From Arthrobacter_N sp051262515 (GTDB lineage: Bacteria; Actinomycetota; Actinomycetes; Actinomycetales; Micrococcaceae): 64,000 nt of DNA. The notes under the pieces were generated by a model. That model did no database searches, was not told where the DNA came from, and saw only the letters and a list, made by a program, of their open reading frames with translations. Below are positions 1-8,467 of this stretch, one piece after another. The stretch lies in the NCBI RefSeq assembly GCF_051262515.1, contig NZ_JBIMER010000004.1:124001-188000 (forward strand), written 5' to 3'. A program made the translations under genes and the position numbers. Positions within the stretch are counted from its first letter, which is position 1; each line of letters starts with the position of its first letter.

Positions 1-1499
1 CGCACCAGATCCTCGAGCCGCGCCCGGGTCAGGGCGCCCCACAACTCGTCGTCGCCGGCCTCCGGCGCGGCGAGGCGCAGGTTCGCGCCGATCGTCTCGT
101 GGAACAGGTGCCCGTCCTGGGTCACCATGCCCACGGTGTCCCGCAGCGAGGCGAACGTCGTGTCGCGGACGTCGACTCCGGCCAGCTCCACGGCGCCGGA
201 ATCGACGTCGTACAGCCGCGCCAGAAGTTGCGCGATCGTGGATTTGCCGGCGCCCGAGGACCCCACCAGCGCATACGTCTTTCCGGCCTCCACCTCGAAG
301 TCCACGCCGTGCAACACCTCCTCGCCGCCGCGGGTGTCCAGGACCGCGACGTCCTCCAGCGACGCCAGCGAGACCTTATCCGCGCCGGGGTACCCGAAGC
401 GCACGTCCCGGAAGCGCACCGAAATCGGTCCGGCGGGCAGCGGCCGCGCGTCCGGCTTCTCCTCTATGAGCGGCTTGAGGTCCAGCACTTCGAAGACGCG
501 GTCGAAGCTCACCAGCGCGCTCATGATCTCCACGCGTGCGTTGGCCAGGGCCGTCAGCGGCGCGTAGAGGCGGGTGAGGAGCAGGGCCAGCGTCACGACG
601 TCGCCCGCGGCCAGTTCCCCACGCAGGGCGTAGATGCCGCCCAGCCCGTAGACGAGCGCCAGCGCGAGGGCCGCAACGAGGGTCAGCGCGGAGACGAAGA
701 GGAACTGCCGCATCGCCATCTTCACGCCAATGTCCCGCACGCGGGCGGCCCGCGTCGCGAATTCGCCGGATTCCGCCTCGGGCCGGCCGAAGAGCTTGAC
801 GAGCGTCGCACCCGGGGCCGAGAACCGCTCGGTCATCTGCGTGCCCATGGTGGCGTTGTGGTCCGCGGCCTCACGCCGCAGCCGCGCCAGGGTGAGGCCC
901 ATGCGGCGCGCGGGGATGAGGAAGATCGGCAGCATCAGGACGGACAGCACCGTCACCTGCCACGACGTGCTCAGCATCACGCCCGCGGTCAGAGCCAGCG
1001 CGACGACGTTGCTCACCACCCCGGACAGCGTCCCGGCGAATGCCGACTGCGCGCCGATGACGTCGTTGTTGAGCCGGCTGACCAGCGCCCCGGTCCGGGT
1101 CCGCATGAAAAAGGCAATGGGCATGCGCTGCACATGGTCGAACACGCGCGTGCGCAGGTCGTAGATCACCTGTTCACCGAGGCTGGAGGACAGCCACCGG
1201 GTCAGGATGGTGACGCCGGCCTCGGCGACGGCGACAACGGCGATCAGCACCGCAAGACGGATGATCGTGGAGGCGGGTCCCCCTGCCACGATCGCGTCCA
1301 CCACCTGGCCGGCCAGGACCGGGGTGGCCACGGCCAGCACGGCGGCAACCACCGAGATGAGGATGAACGCGGTGAGCCGGCCCCGGTACTGCCTCGCGAA
1401 GTCGACGACGCGGCGCAGCGTTCCCGGCGTGAACTGCCTTCCCCCGTCGGCGGAGGAAAGCCTCCAGATCGACCCCCAGGCCGCGTGTTCCATGCTCAT
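1..1499 (-). CDS. ABC transporter, fused permease/ATP-binding protein (3' end beyond window)
   Basis: Half-size ABC exporter with the permease and nucleotide-binding domain in one chain. It acts in the cytoplasmic membrane, probably as a homo- or heterodimer; the substrate cannot be told. The visible 499 codons hold an ABC transmembrane domain (about residues 30-320, several hydrophobic helices) and an ATPase domain with Walker A GSSGAGKST near residue 412 and a Q-loop (VTQDGHLF). The signature motif, Walker B and the end of the protein lie left of base 1. The start is ATG at 1499, with GGAGGG about 10 bases upstream; an in-frame second ATG follows two codons later. It is the last gene of a minus-strand run, 49 bp after the hydrolase stop. 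The family is certain and the function generic (multidrug or lipid exporter type). Confidence 0.88.
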   Translation of the reverse strand, partial: MSMEHAAWGSIWRLSSADGGRQFTPGTLRRVVDFARQYRGRLTAFILISVVAAVLAVATPVLAGQVVDAIVAGGPASTIIRLAVLIAVVAVAEAGVTILTRWLSSSLGEQVIYDLRTRVFDHVQRMPIAFFMRTRTGALVSRLNNDVIGAQSAFAGTLSGVVSNVVALALTAGVMLSTSWQVTVLSVLMLPIFLIPARRMGLTLARLRREAADHNATMGTQMTERFSAPGATLVKLFGRPEAESGEFATRAARVRDIGVKMAMRQFLFVSALTLVAALALALVYGLGGIYALRGELAAGDVVTLALLLTRLYAPLTALANARVEIMSALVSFDRVFEVLDLKPLIEEKPDARPLPAGPISVRFRDVRFGYPGADKVSLASLEDVAVLDTRGGEEVLHGVDFEVEAGKTYALVGSSGAGKSTIAQLLARLYDVDSGAVELAGVDVRDTTFASLRDTVGMVTQDGHLFHETIGANLRLAAPEAGDDELWGALTRARLEDLV

Positions 1500-1548
1500 G
1501 TGCGTTGCGCTCCCTCCGGCGTCGGGGCGACCGCCCCGACCCTCCATC

Positions 1549-2322
1549 CTACGTGTGGAGCCGCTCCTGAAGCCGCATGACGGCCCGCTCAACGTCGGCC
1601 GGCGCCTCCAGCGGCGGCGTGTGCCCGCAGCCGGGAACGAGGGTGAAGTCCGCATCGGGGAACACGGCCTGCCATGCCCGCGAGTCCACGGGCTTGCGCT
1701 TGGCATCCAGCTCGCCGTGCAGCAGCTCCACCGGCAGCCCCTCGGCCGGTATCCGGCCCTCCGGCAGCCCGGCGATGCGCCCCGGGGCGAGGAAATCCGC
1801 GGCGTACTGGCTCTCCAGCATGGACACCGCCGGCTCCGGACCCACGAGGCGGCTGTACCGAACCATCGAGTCGATCCAGGATTCCCGCTGCGCCGGAGTC
1901 CCGGACGCGATGTTCAGCCACGCGAATCCCCGCCATTGGGCGTCCGTCACGGCGGCGCGCAGTCCGGCGAGCATGTCGTCGATCGAAGAGTGCGCGCGCA
2001 TGTTCGGGCCCGAGTCGACCAACACCAGCCCGGCCACGAGGTCCGGGTGGGCCAGTGCCGTCAGCGCCGCGACGGCGCCGGCGGTCGAATGCCCGACGAC
2101 CGTGGCCGGCCCGTGCCCCCGCTCTCCGATCAGCCCGGCGACGGCGTCCGCCACGGACTCGAGCGTGGGTTGGGGCACGTCGCGCATCCAGTCGAAGGGC
2201 ACGGGATCGAACCCGCCGCGGGCAACGAGCCGCGCCGCCACGACGTCGTATGCCGTGGTTGGGACCAGCGTGCCCGGAAGCAGGACCACCGTGCGCGGCT
2301 CCGGACGCCCGTGGCCGGACAT
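1549..2322 (-). CDS. alpha/beta hydrolase
   Basis: Soluble alpha/beta-hydrolase-fold protein of 257 residues without signal peptide. The catalytic triad can be read: nucleophile Ser79 in the elbow GHSTAG, Asp206 in HGELD, and His234 in GCGHTPP. An oxyanion-type LLPGTL segment lies near residues 14-19. The substrate is unknown; esterase, thioesterase-like or C-C bond hydrolase activities all fit the family. The gene begins 7 bp after the stop of the molybdopterin oxidoreductase gene, so it is probably cotranscribed with the Mo-cofactor block, but I know of no link between the two activities. The start is ATG at 2322. Confidence 0.85.
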   Translation of the reverse strand: MSGHGRPEPRTVVLLPGTLVPTTAYDVVAARLVARGGFDPVPFDWMRDVPQPTLESVADAVAGLIGERGHGPATVVGHSTAGAVAALTALAHPDLVAGLVLVDSGPNMRAHSSIDDMLAGLRAAVTDAQWRGFAWLNIASGTPAQRESWIDSMVRYSRLVGPEPAVSMLESQYAADFLAPGRIAGLPEGRIPAEGLPVELLHGELDAKRKPVDSRAWQAVFPDADFTLVPGCGHTPPLEAPADVERAVMRLQERLHT

Positions 2323-2328
2323 GGCAGG

Positions 2329-4656
2329 TTAGAGCCTCTCGTCGAAGGTGCTTCCCGGCTCGCGCGTGTGCGGCAGGAATCGGACCATCATCGCCTTGTA
2401 GCCGGGGGTGTTCGATTCGCGCGCGACGAGCCCGCGGTGCACCAACGCGTTGGCCTCGGGGAAGTAGGCCGCCGCGCAGCCGCGGGCGGTCGGGTAGGCG
2501 ACCAGCCGGAAGCGGTTGGCGCGGCGCTCGGTGCCGCCGAACGTGGAGACCACGTCCACCAGGTCCCGGTCCTTGACGCCGAGTTCGGCCAGGTCCTCGG
2601 GGTGGACCAGGATCACGCGGCGGCCGCCGGAGATCCCCCGGTAGCGGTCGTCCAACCCGTAGAAGGTGGTGTTGTACTGGTCGTGGCTGCGCATGGTCTG
2701 CAGGACCAGGTGCCCGGGCGGGGGCGTGAGGTACTCCAGCGGGCTCACCGTGAACCTGCCCTTGCCGATGTCGGTCGCGAACGTCCGCGTGTCGCGGGGC
2801 GGGTTGGGCAGCACGAACCCGTTCCTGCCCCGCACCCGGGCGTTGAAGTCCTCGAAGCCGGGCAGCACGCGGGAAATGTGGTCGCGGACCACGTCGTAGT
2901 CCTCCGCCATGGCCTTCCAGTCCACGGCGTGGTTTGGGCCGAAGACGGCCTGCGCCATGCGCGCCACGATCACGGGCTCGGCGAGGAGATGCCTGGAGAT
3001 GGGCGCCAGGCGGCCCTGGCTGGTGTGCACCACGGACATCGAGTCCTCCACGGACACGAACTGCGGTCCGCCCGGGTGCTTGTCGTCGCGGTCGGTCCGG
3101 CCCAGCGTCGGCAGGATGATGGAGGTCTTGCCGTGGACCACGTGCGAGCGGTTCGGCTTGGTGGAGATGTGCACCGTGAGCCCGGCGCGGCGCATGCCGG
3201 CCTCTAGCGCCTCGGTGTCGGAGCACGCCAGCGAGAAGTTCCCTCCCATGGAAACGAACACGTCGACGTCGTTCTCCTCGAACGCCTCGACCGTCTCCGT
3301 GGAGTCGTACCCGTGGGCGCGGGGGCTTTCGATGCCGAACTCGGCGTCGATCGCGGCAAGCAGCTTCTCCGAGGGCTTCTCCCAGATACCCATGGTGCGG
3401 TCGCCCTGCACGTTGGAGTGGCCGCGGACCGGGCACGCTCCCGCGCCGGGCTTGCCGAAGTTGCCCTGCAGCAGCAGCAGGTTGACGATCTCGCGCAGCG
3501 TGTTGACGGAGTGCGGCTGCTGGGTCAGGCCCAGCGCCCAGCAGATGATGGTCCCCTTGGACTTGGCCAGCATCCCGGCGATCGCGGAGATCTCCATGCG
3601 GGAAAGCCCCGTGGCCTCCTCGGTGGCGTCCCAGTCCAGTTCGGCGCGGGCGGCTGCGTATTCGGCGAAGCCGTCGGTCTGCGCGTCGACGAAGGCGCGG
3701 TCCACGACGGAGCCGGGGACGCGTTCCTCCTCCTGCAGCAGCAGGTGCCCGAAGGCCTGGAAAAGCGCCAGGTCCCCGCCCACCTTGATCTGCAGGAACT
3801 CGTCGGCGATCGTGTCCCCGTTGCCTATTGCGCCCCTCAGCGACTGCGGATCCTTGAAGTTCAGCAGGCCCGCCTCCGGCAGCGGGTTCACGGCCACCAC
3901 CTTGGCGCCCTTGCGCCGCGCGTCGGCCAACGCCGAGAGCATCCGCGGGTGGTTGGTGCCGGGGTTCTGACCGACGACGAAGATCAGCTCGGCGTGGTCG
4001 AAGTCCTCGAGGGAGACGGTTCCCTTGCCGATGCCGATGGTGGGGTTCATCGCCGTGCCGGAGGATTCGTGGCACATGTTGGAGCAGTCCGGCAGGTTGT
4101 TCGTTCCGAGGCTGCGCGCGAAGAGCTGGTACATGAACGCCGTCTCGTTGGCCGTGCGGCCCGAGGTGTAGAAGACGCAGCGGTCCGGCGTCGTGGCGTT
4201 GATGTGCTCGCCGATGGTGGCGAACGCATCCGCCCAGGAGATCGGAGAGTAGTGGGTTTCGCCCTCGCGGATGGCCATCGGCTCCGTGATGCGGCCCTGG
4301 TTGCCGAGCCAGTACTCCGTCTTCCCGGACAGTTCCTCGATGGAGTGGGAGCCCCACCAGGCGGGGTCGGCGGTCCGCGTGGTGTTTTCCTCGGCGAGCG
4401 CCTTTGCGCCGTTCTCGCAGAATTCGGCGGGCTTGCGCGCCCCGGTGATGGACTCCGGCCAGGCGCAGCCCGGGCAGTCGACGCCGTTGCGCTGGTTCAC
4501 GCGCAGCATCGATCGCACCGTCCGCGAGACGCCGGCCTGAGAGAAACCGCGGTCCAGGGCGACCATCACCGCCTTGACGCCGGCCGCCGACGTCTTCGGC
4601 GCGTGGACAACGAGGTCGTTCTCGTTGATGTCATCGACGGGTGCCGATCGGTTCAT
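2329..4656 (-). CDS. FdhF/YdeP-family molybdopterin oxidoreductase (formate dehydrogenase-like)
   Basis: Large Mo/W-bis-MGD enzyme of 775 residues related to YdeP and formate dehydrogenase alpha subunits. It is cytoplasmic (no Tat signal). The N-terminus carries Cys61-x-x-Cys64 (DCPGCAW) and Cys80, the reduced cysteine set of this family for one iron-sulfur cluster. The central MGD-binding domain contains FVVGQNPGTNHPRM, and the C-terminal dinucleotide-binding barrel ends near residue 775. The start is ATG at 4656, with AGGAGC upstream. Its ATG overlaps the fdhD stop (ATGA), so it is translationally coupled to the sulfurtransferase that activates formate dehydrogenases. That supports a formate-dehydrogenase-like role, but the physiological substrate is not proven for this subfamily. 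Confidence 0.9.
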   Translation of the reverse strand: MNRSAPVDDINENDLVVHAPKTSAAGVKAVMVALDRGFSQAGVSRTVRSMLRVNQRNGVDCPGCAWPESITGARKPAEFCENGAKALAEENTTRTADPAWWGSHSIEELSGKTEYWLGNQGRITEPMAIREGETHYSPISWADAFATIGEHINATTPDRCVFYTSGRTANETAFMYQLFARSLGTNNLPDCSNMCHESSGTAMNPTIGIGKGTVSLEDFDHAELIFVVGQNPGTNHPRMLSALADARRKGAKVVAVNPLPEAGLLNFKDPQSLRGAIGNGDTIADEFLQIKVGGDLALFQAFGHLLLQEEERVPGSVVDRAFVDAQTDGFAEYAAARAELDWDATEEATGLSRMEISAIAGMLAKSKGTIICWALGLTQQPHSVNTLREIVNLLLLQGNFGKPGAGACPVRGHSNVQGDRTMGIWEKPSEKLLAAIDAEFGIESPRAHGYDSTETVEAFEENDVDVFVSMGGNFSLACSDTEALEAGMRRAGLTVHISTKPNRSHVVHGKTSIILPTLGRTDRDDKHPGGPQFVSVEDSMSVVHTSQGRLAPISRHLLAEPVIVARMAQAVFGPNHAVDWKAMAEDYDVVRDHISRVLPGFEDFNARVRGRNGFVLPNPPRDTRTFATDIGKGRFTVSPLEYLTPPPGHLVLQTMRSHDQYNTTFYGLDDRYRGISGGRRVILVHPEDLAELGVKDRDLVDVVSTFGGTERRANRFRLVAYPTARGCAAAYFPEANALVHRGLVARESNTPGYKAMMVRFLPHTREPGSTFDERL

Positions 4657-5510
4657 GCCTTGCTCCTGGCTTCGTGGACTGCGGACGCGAGAACGCGTTC
4701 GGGGTGGGTGTAGACGTTGATGCTCTTGCCGCGGCTGAACGCGGCGAGGGTGACTCCTTCGCGGTCCGCCAACTCGACGGCCAGCGAGGAGGGCGCGCTC
4801 ACGGCGGCCAGTACGGGGATGCCGGCGAGGCGGGCCTTCTGCACCAGTTCGAACGAGGCGCGGCCGGAGACCTGCAGCACGGTGTCCGCCAGAGGGAGGC
4901 GGCCTTCGCGAAGCGCCCATCCGACGACCTTGTCGACGGCGTTGTGGCGCCCCACGTCCTCGCGCAGGCACAGCAGGTTCCCTTCGGTGTCGAAGAGGCC
5001 GGCGGCGTGGACGCCGCCGGTCTTGGAGAAGAGGTCCTGGCCCGCGCGGAGCGTGTCCGGCAGTCCGAGCAGCGTCTCGAGCCGGATCACGCCGCCGGAC
5101 GCGTCGAGCGGCAGGCGGGCGCTCTTGGCGACGGCGTCGATCGAGGCGGTGCCGCAGATTCCGCAGGAACTTGACGTGTACACGTGGCGGTCCAGGGACG
5201 GGTCCGGGGTTGCGGCACCCGGGCCCAGCTGGGCCTCGACGACGTTGAACGTCTGCCGCCCGTTCTCGTCCTCGCCGGCGCAGAACCGCAGGCTCTGCAC
5301 ATGCTCGGTGGCCCAGACAATGCCCTCCCCGTTCAGGAAGCCGGCGACCAGGTCGAAGTCGTGCCCGGGCGTGCGCATGGTGACGCTGAAGGCACGCCCG
5401 TCGACGCGGATCTCCAGCGGCTCCTCCGCCGCCATGGTCTCTTCGCGTGTGCGTTCGCCGTGTTCCAGCGACAGCCGGACGACCCTACGGCGTTGGGTCA
5501 GTCGTCCCAT
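4653..5510 (-). CDS. fdhD: FdhD, sulfurtransferase/carrier for formate dehydrogenase
   Basis: Accessory protein that transfers sulfur from a cysteine desulfurase to the Mo-bis-MGD cofactor of formate dehydrogenases. It has 285 residues from the ATG at 5510, which has GGAGG five bases upstream; a longer open frame starting at 5555 lacks such a site. The diagnostic conserved loop CxxC is present as Cys116-Gly-Ile-Cys119 (SSSCGICGT), followed by the GGVHAAGLFD and REDVGRHNAVDKV motifs typical of FdhD. The stop overlaps the start of the FdhF/YdeP-like oxidoreductase by four bases, which points to its client. The gene lies 67 bp downstream of the moeA-like gene, in the same direction. Confidence 0.96.
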   Translation of the reverse strand: MGRLTQRRRVVRLSLEHGERTREETMAAEEPLEIRVDGRAFSVTMRTPGHDFDLVAGFLNGEGIVWATEHVQSLRFCAGEDENGRQTFNVVEAQLGPGAATPDPSLDRHVYTSSSCGICGTASIDAVAKSARLPLDASGGVIRLETLLGLPDTLRAGQDLFSKTGGVHAAGLFDTEGNLLCLREDVGRHNAVDKVVGWALREGRLPLADTVLQVSGRASFELVQKARLAGIPVLAAVSAPSSLAVELADREGVTLAAFSRGKSINVYTHPERVLASAVHEARSKA

Positions 5511-5577
5511 GGGGGCCTCCTTGCGCAACCGTGCGCCGGCCGTGGCCTGTGCCACTTCCGGCGCTATTACCGCGACG

Positions 5578-6786
5578 CTACCACGGTAGCGGCAGGTACG
5601 TGGCGGGCCCGCCCGCGGTCAGTCCCCCGGGCGGCACGACCAGCAGCGCGTCCGCCTCCGCGAGGCCCCGCATCATCGCCGAACCCGTGTGCCGGGCGGG
5701 CTCGAGCGTGCACGGCGGGCCGGCGGTCGCCCACTTCGCGGGGATGATCCGGTGACGCCCGGGCAGCGCCGGGTGTTCCGTGGCGCTGAATGCGTCCAGG
5801 GGGGACGACGCCGGCCGGCCGGCGGCGCCGCGGAGGGCGGGTTCCAGCAGTGTCGCCACCGCGGCGAGGGCCGCCAGCGGGTTGCCGGGCAGGCTCAGCA
5901 GCAGCCTGCCGTCGGGCAGCCGGGCCAGCAGCGCCGGGTGGCCCGGACGCACTGCGACGCCGTCGACCAGCGGCTCGGCGCCGAGGTGCCGCGCGGCGGG
6001 GCGCAGGTGGTCGAGCGCGGAACCGCCCGTGCCGCCGGTAGTCACGACGATGGAGGCTTCGCGCGCCCGCGGTCCGTCGACGGCGGCGACGGTCTCTGCG
6101 AAGTCGTCGCCGATGCGCTCCACGGAGGAGACGTGGCCTCCGAGCCCGGCCACGCATGCTGGCAGGACCGGACCGAACGCGTCCCGCACGAACCCCGGAC
6201 GGGGGATGCCGGAGGTGGTGACCTCCCCTCCCGTGTACACGAGCCGGACCGGCACCTCGGGGGCGAGCAGGACGCCGTCGTGCCCGGCCAACGCGGCGAC
6301 GGCGACCCCTCCCGGGCTCAGCCGCGTCCCTGCCCTCAGGAGTATCGCCCCTGTCTCCGCCTCGGTGGCGGCCGGGCGGATGTCCTTCCCGTGTGGGGGG
6401 TCGATATCGGCGCGCAAGAGGCCGCCGGAGTCCCGCAACCCGTGCTCTTGGCGCAGGACGGCAGTTGCGCCCCGGGGCAGCGCGCCGCCGGTGACGATCG
6501 GCGCGGCCTCCCCCGGCGACAAGGCATGACCGAGTTCGTCCGCCTCGGCATGCCGCCCCACCGCACCGGCCACGAGGTTCCACGGACCGCGGCCGGAGAC
6601 GGCCCAGCCGTCCATCGCCGAGGACGCGTAGTGGGGCAGGGGATGCAACGCGTCCAGCGGCGCGGCCAGCACGCGGCCGGTTGCCTCGGCGAGCGGATGG
6701 ACGGCGGGCGGAGGCAGGCGTTCGGCGAGCGATCGGCCCGCCTCGTATGCGCCGCGACGTGCCGCCTCCCAGTCGGCTCCGGACAT
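5578..6786 (-). CDS. moeA: MoeA-like molybdopterin molybdenumtransferase
   Basis: Inserts molybdate into adenylylated molybdopterin in Moco synthesis; cytoplasmic. 402 residues, close to the usual MoeA length. Seen: the MoeA N-terminal segment with ASSAMDGWAV (about 54-63), the PIVTGGALPRGATAVLRQE stretch, and the MoCF-like domain with VTTGGTGGSALDHL. The canonical TGGxSxG reads TGGTGGSA, a small deviation worth noting. The start is ATG at 6786, overlapping the TGA of the DUF6457 gene by one base (TGATG), with GGGAGC upstream; a longer frame to 6852 would overlap that gene fully. It sits in a block of Moco genes (mobA-like upstream, fdhD downstream), so the role is well supported by context. 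Confidence 0.92.
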   Translation of the reverse strand: MSGADWEAARRGAYEAGRSLAERLPPPAVHPLAEATGRVLAAPLDALHPLPHYASSAMDGWAVSGRGPWNLVAGAVGRHAEADELGHALSPGEAAPIVTGGALPRGATAVLRQEHGLRDSGGLLRADIDPPHGKDIRPAATEAETGAILLRAGTRLSPGGVAVAALAGHDGVLLAPEVPVRLVYTGGEVTTSGIPRPGFVRDAFGPVLPACVAGLGGHVSSVERIGDDFAETVAAVDGPRAREASIVVTTGGTGGSALDHLRPAARHLGAEPLVDGVAVRPGHPALLARLPDGRLLLSLPGNPLAALAAVATLLEPALRGAAGRPASSPLDAFSATEHPALPGRHRIIPAKWATAGPPCTLEPARHTGSAMMRGLAEADALLVVPPGGLTAGGPATYLPLPW

Positions 6787-7061
6787 CAGCTCCCGCCGTC
6801 GGCGCGTCGCTGGAGGAGCGTTCGGACCAGCTGGGCGGCCGAGGCCATGCACTGTTCCTCACTGGCCATCCCGTGCCCTGCCGCCAGTCCGGCCGCGTAC
6901 CCCGCGATGTAGGTGGTCAGGGGCGCGGCCGGCCGGACCACCGTATGCGCGGCTTCTCCCGCCAAGGCCAGCACGTCGTCCGTGTCCACCGGGGCTTCAG
7001 GCAGCTCGAACGCCACCAGCAGTTCCCTCACCCACGGCTCAAGTTCCGGGTGCTCGGCCAC
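6786..7061 (-). CDS. DUF6457-type small protein in Moco operon
   Basis: Small soluble protein of 91 residues from the GTG at 7061, preceded by a perfect AGGAGG at a spacing of six bases. A longer frame with an ATG at 7100 lies wholly inside mobA and has no better site. The sequence contains the conserved run ARxxAHxVVRPAAPLTTYIAGYAAG (here AGEAAHTVVRP then APLTTY, about residues 35-55), which I recognise as the DUF6457-type domain found beside mobA in actinobacteria; the biochemical role is unknown. It overlaps the mobA end by 23 bp and the moeA start by one base, so it is translated as part of the Moco block, where it may assist MobA or cofactor transfer. Functional assignment is inference only. 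Confidence 0.75.
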   Translation of the reverse strand: MAEHPELEPWVRELLVAFELPEAPVDTDDVLALAGEAAHTVVRPAAPLTTYIAGYAAGLAAGHGMASEEQCMASAAQLVRTLLQRRADGGS

Positions 7062-7749
7062 GTTGTCCTCCTGTCGCGGCACCGCTGCGGGACCGCTCAT
7101 CGTTGGGGGGCAGGATGATTCCTGCGCGTCCGGCGTCCTCCCACGTGTCGATGTCGTCGTAAGCGACCCCGTCGAGGGACAAACGGACTATCTGCACCTT
7201 AGCAAGCAGACGCATCATCGATGAGTTCGCCAGTCCGCCGGCCTCGCCTTCGGCCTCCTCGATCGCCCGGACCAGTCCGGCGGACGCGACGACGCAGCTC
7301 AACGGCTGGAGCCGCCCACCCTCGTCGACCGGCACCCAGGCGGCGTCCGCGGCAAAGTCCCCACGCGCGGCGGCCAGCACCCCGGCGACGGCCGGCCCGG
7401 GCTCGATCAGGTCCGCCGCCAGCACCACCGTCAGTTCGGGCCATTCGGACGCGTCCCCGGCCAGCGCCCGCACACCCGCGGCCACGGCAGCTGCGGGGCC
7501 TCCGAAGGTCGGTTCCTCGCGGGTGAGCAGCAGCGGACGGGCACGCGTCCCGGCGACGTAGCCGGCGTCGTGCCGCTCGATCACGGGCGTCAGGTCCGCC
7601 GGTCCGACCACGGCGATGCGTTCGGCCGCCGCCACGGCCCGCAGCGCGTGTTCGAGGAGGGTCTTTCCGTTGTGCACCAGGAGGGGCTTGGACCGCCCGT
7701 CAAGGCGGCTCCCCCGGCCACCCGCGACGATCACCGCATTGAATCTCAT
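7039..7749 (-). CDS. mobA: MobA-like molybdenum cofactor guanylyltransferase
   Basis: Nucleotidyltransferase of 236 residues expected to add GMP to Mo-molybdopterin. The N-terminal NTP-transferase signature is present: VIVAGGRGSRLDGRSKPLL (residues about 6-24), corresponding to the MobA consensus GGxSxRxGxDKxLL. A DxxD-like VVLAADL segment near residue 108 matches the metal-binding region. The start is ATG at 7749, overlapping the HNH gene stop by four bases (ATGA). The end overlaps the DUF6457 gene. The sequence could also fit a generic NTP-transferase, but the moeA, fdhD and MGD-enzyme neighbours make MobA the best reading. Confidence 0.88.
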   Translation of the reverse strand: MRFNAVIVAGGRGSRLDGRSKPLLVHNGKTLLEHALRAVAAAERIAVVGPADLTPVIERHDAGYVAGTRARPLLLTREEPTFGGPAAAVAAGVRALAGDASEWPELTVVLAADLIEPGPAVAGVLAAARGDFAADAAWVPVDEGGRLQPLSCVVASAGLVRAIEEAEGEAGGLANSSMMRLLAKVQIVRLSLDGVAYDDIDTWEDAGRAGIILPPNDERSRSGAATGGQRGRAPGT

Positions 7750-8243
7750 GCCGCGGCGCTCCCCAGGAACTCTTGCCAGGCGGGCGCCGGCCGCTCGAGT
7801 TCGGTGATGTACCACTGCGGGCCGCGCGGCGGCGCGGGCCTGCACCTGAGGGTCCAGCCCAGCTGCCGCAACGTCTTGTGTCCCTTGGCGCTGTTGCACG
7901 ACAGGCAGCAGGCGACCAGGTTCTCCCACGTGTCCTGCCCGCCGAGCGACCTCGGGTGGACGTGGTCCACCGTGGATGCGTGGCGCCCGCAGTATCCGCA
8001 GTGGTGGCCGTCGCGCCGCAGCACCCCGCGTCGCGTGACGTGGGCGGATCCCCGGTAGGGGACTTTGATATAGCGGTTCAGCAGGATCACCGAGGGGCGT
8101 CCCATGACGCTGCGCGGTCCGACCACCGGGTCGTCGTCCTCGGCCAGGACGCTGGCCTTGCCGGACAGCACCAACAACAGCGCTCGGCGGAAGGTGACTA
8201 CGGCGAGCGGCTCGTAGCCGGCATTCAGTACCAGGGTTCGCAT
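7746..8243 (-). CDS. HNH endonuclease-domain protein
   Basis: Protein of 165 residues of the actinobacterial HNH family that begins MRTLVLNAGYEPL. An N-terminal beta-rich part is followed by a zinc-bound HNH fold: Cys82-x-x-Cys85, the catalytic Asp-His (93-94, STVDHVHP), Asn108 in ENLVACC, and a second cysteine pair around 112-116 (CCLSCN). The HNH module suggests metal-dependent DNA cleavage. The biological role is unknown; this family is widespread and chromosomal and is not an obvious restriction gene. The start is ATG at 8243 with AGGAA upstream. Its stop overlaps mobA by four bases, which makes it the first gene of the Moco run. Confidence 0.88.
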   Translation of the reverse strand: MRTLVLNAGYEPLAVVTFRRALLLVLSGKASVLAEDDDPVVGPRSVMGRPSVILLNRYIKVPYRGSAHVTRRGVLRRDGHHCGYCGRHASTVDHVHPRSLGGQDTWENLVACCLSCNSAKGHKTLRQLGWTLRCRPAPPRGPQWYITELERPAPAWQEFLGSAAA

Positions 8244-8415
8244 GGGCGTTCCTCGTTGTCCTGACGAAGCCGCGGGTAACGGTGTGTTGCGCTGCTCGCG
8301 GCATTCAGCGTTGGCTTGCGAGTTCCAGCCTAATCCCGACTGCCCCAAGAGCGCTTCCCCCGGCCGATCCGACTCGCTGGAAGGCAAAAACCGTGTCAGG
8401 AACCTTAAACGCGAC

Positions 8416-8441
8416 CGACCCCGCCCGGAGGGGCGGGGTCG
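8416..8441 (-). terminator. terminator after the NlpC/P60 gene
   Basis: Inverted repeat CGACCCCGCCC / GGGCGGGGTCG with a four-base loop, 27 bp beyond the stop of the minus-strand NlpC/P60 gene. In the minus direction it is followed by a short T-containing run (GCGTTTAAGG). It separates the hydrolase from the HNH/Moco operon. Confidence 0.75.
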
Positions 8442-8467
8442 ATCGCGTGTGGCTGTGTGTCGTGGCG

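Noticed and set aside
99..3207. Long plus-strand open frames over the first 3 kb
   Set aside because: They mirror the minus-strand ABC, hydrolase and oxidoreductase genes, have no family motifs and show the biased Arg/Gly/His composition of antisense frames in high-GC DNA.
7746..8243. Restriction or anti-phage HNH nuclease
   Set aside because: It is embedded by overlap in a housekeeping Moco block, and this HNH type is widespread on actinobacterial chromosomes; no methyltransferase or defence partner nearby.
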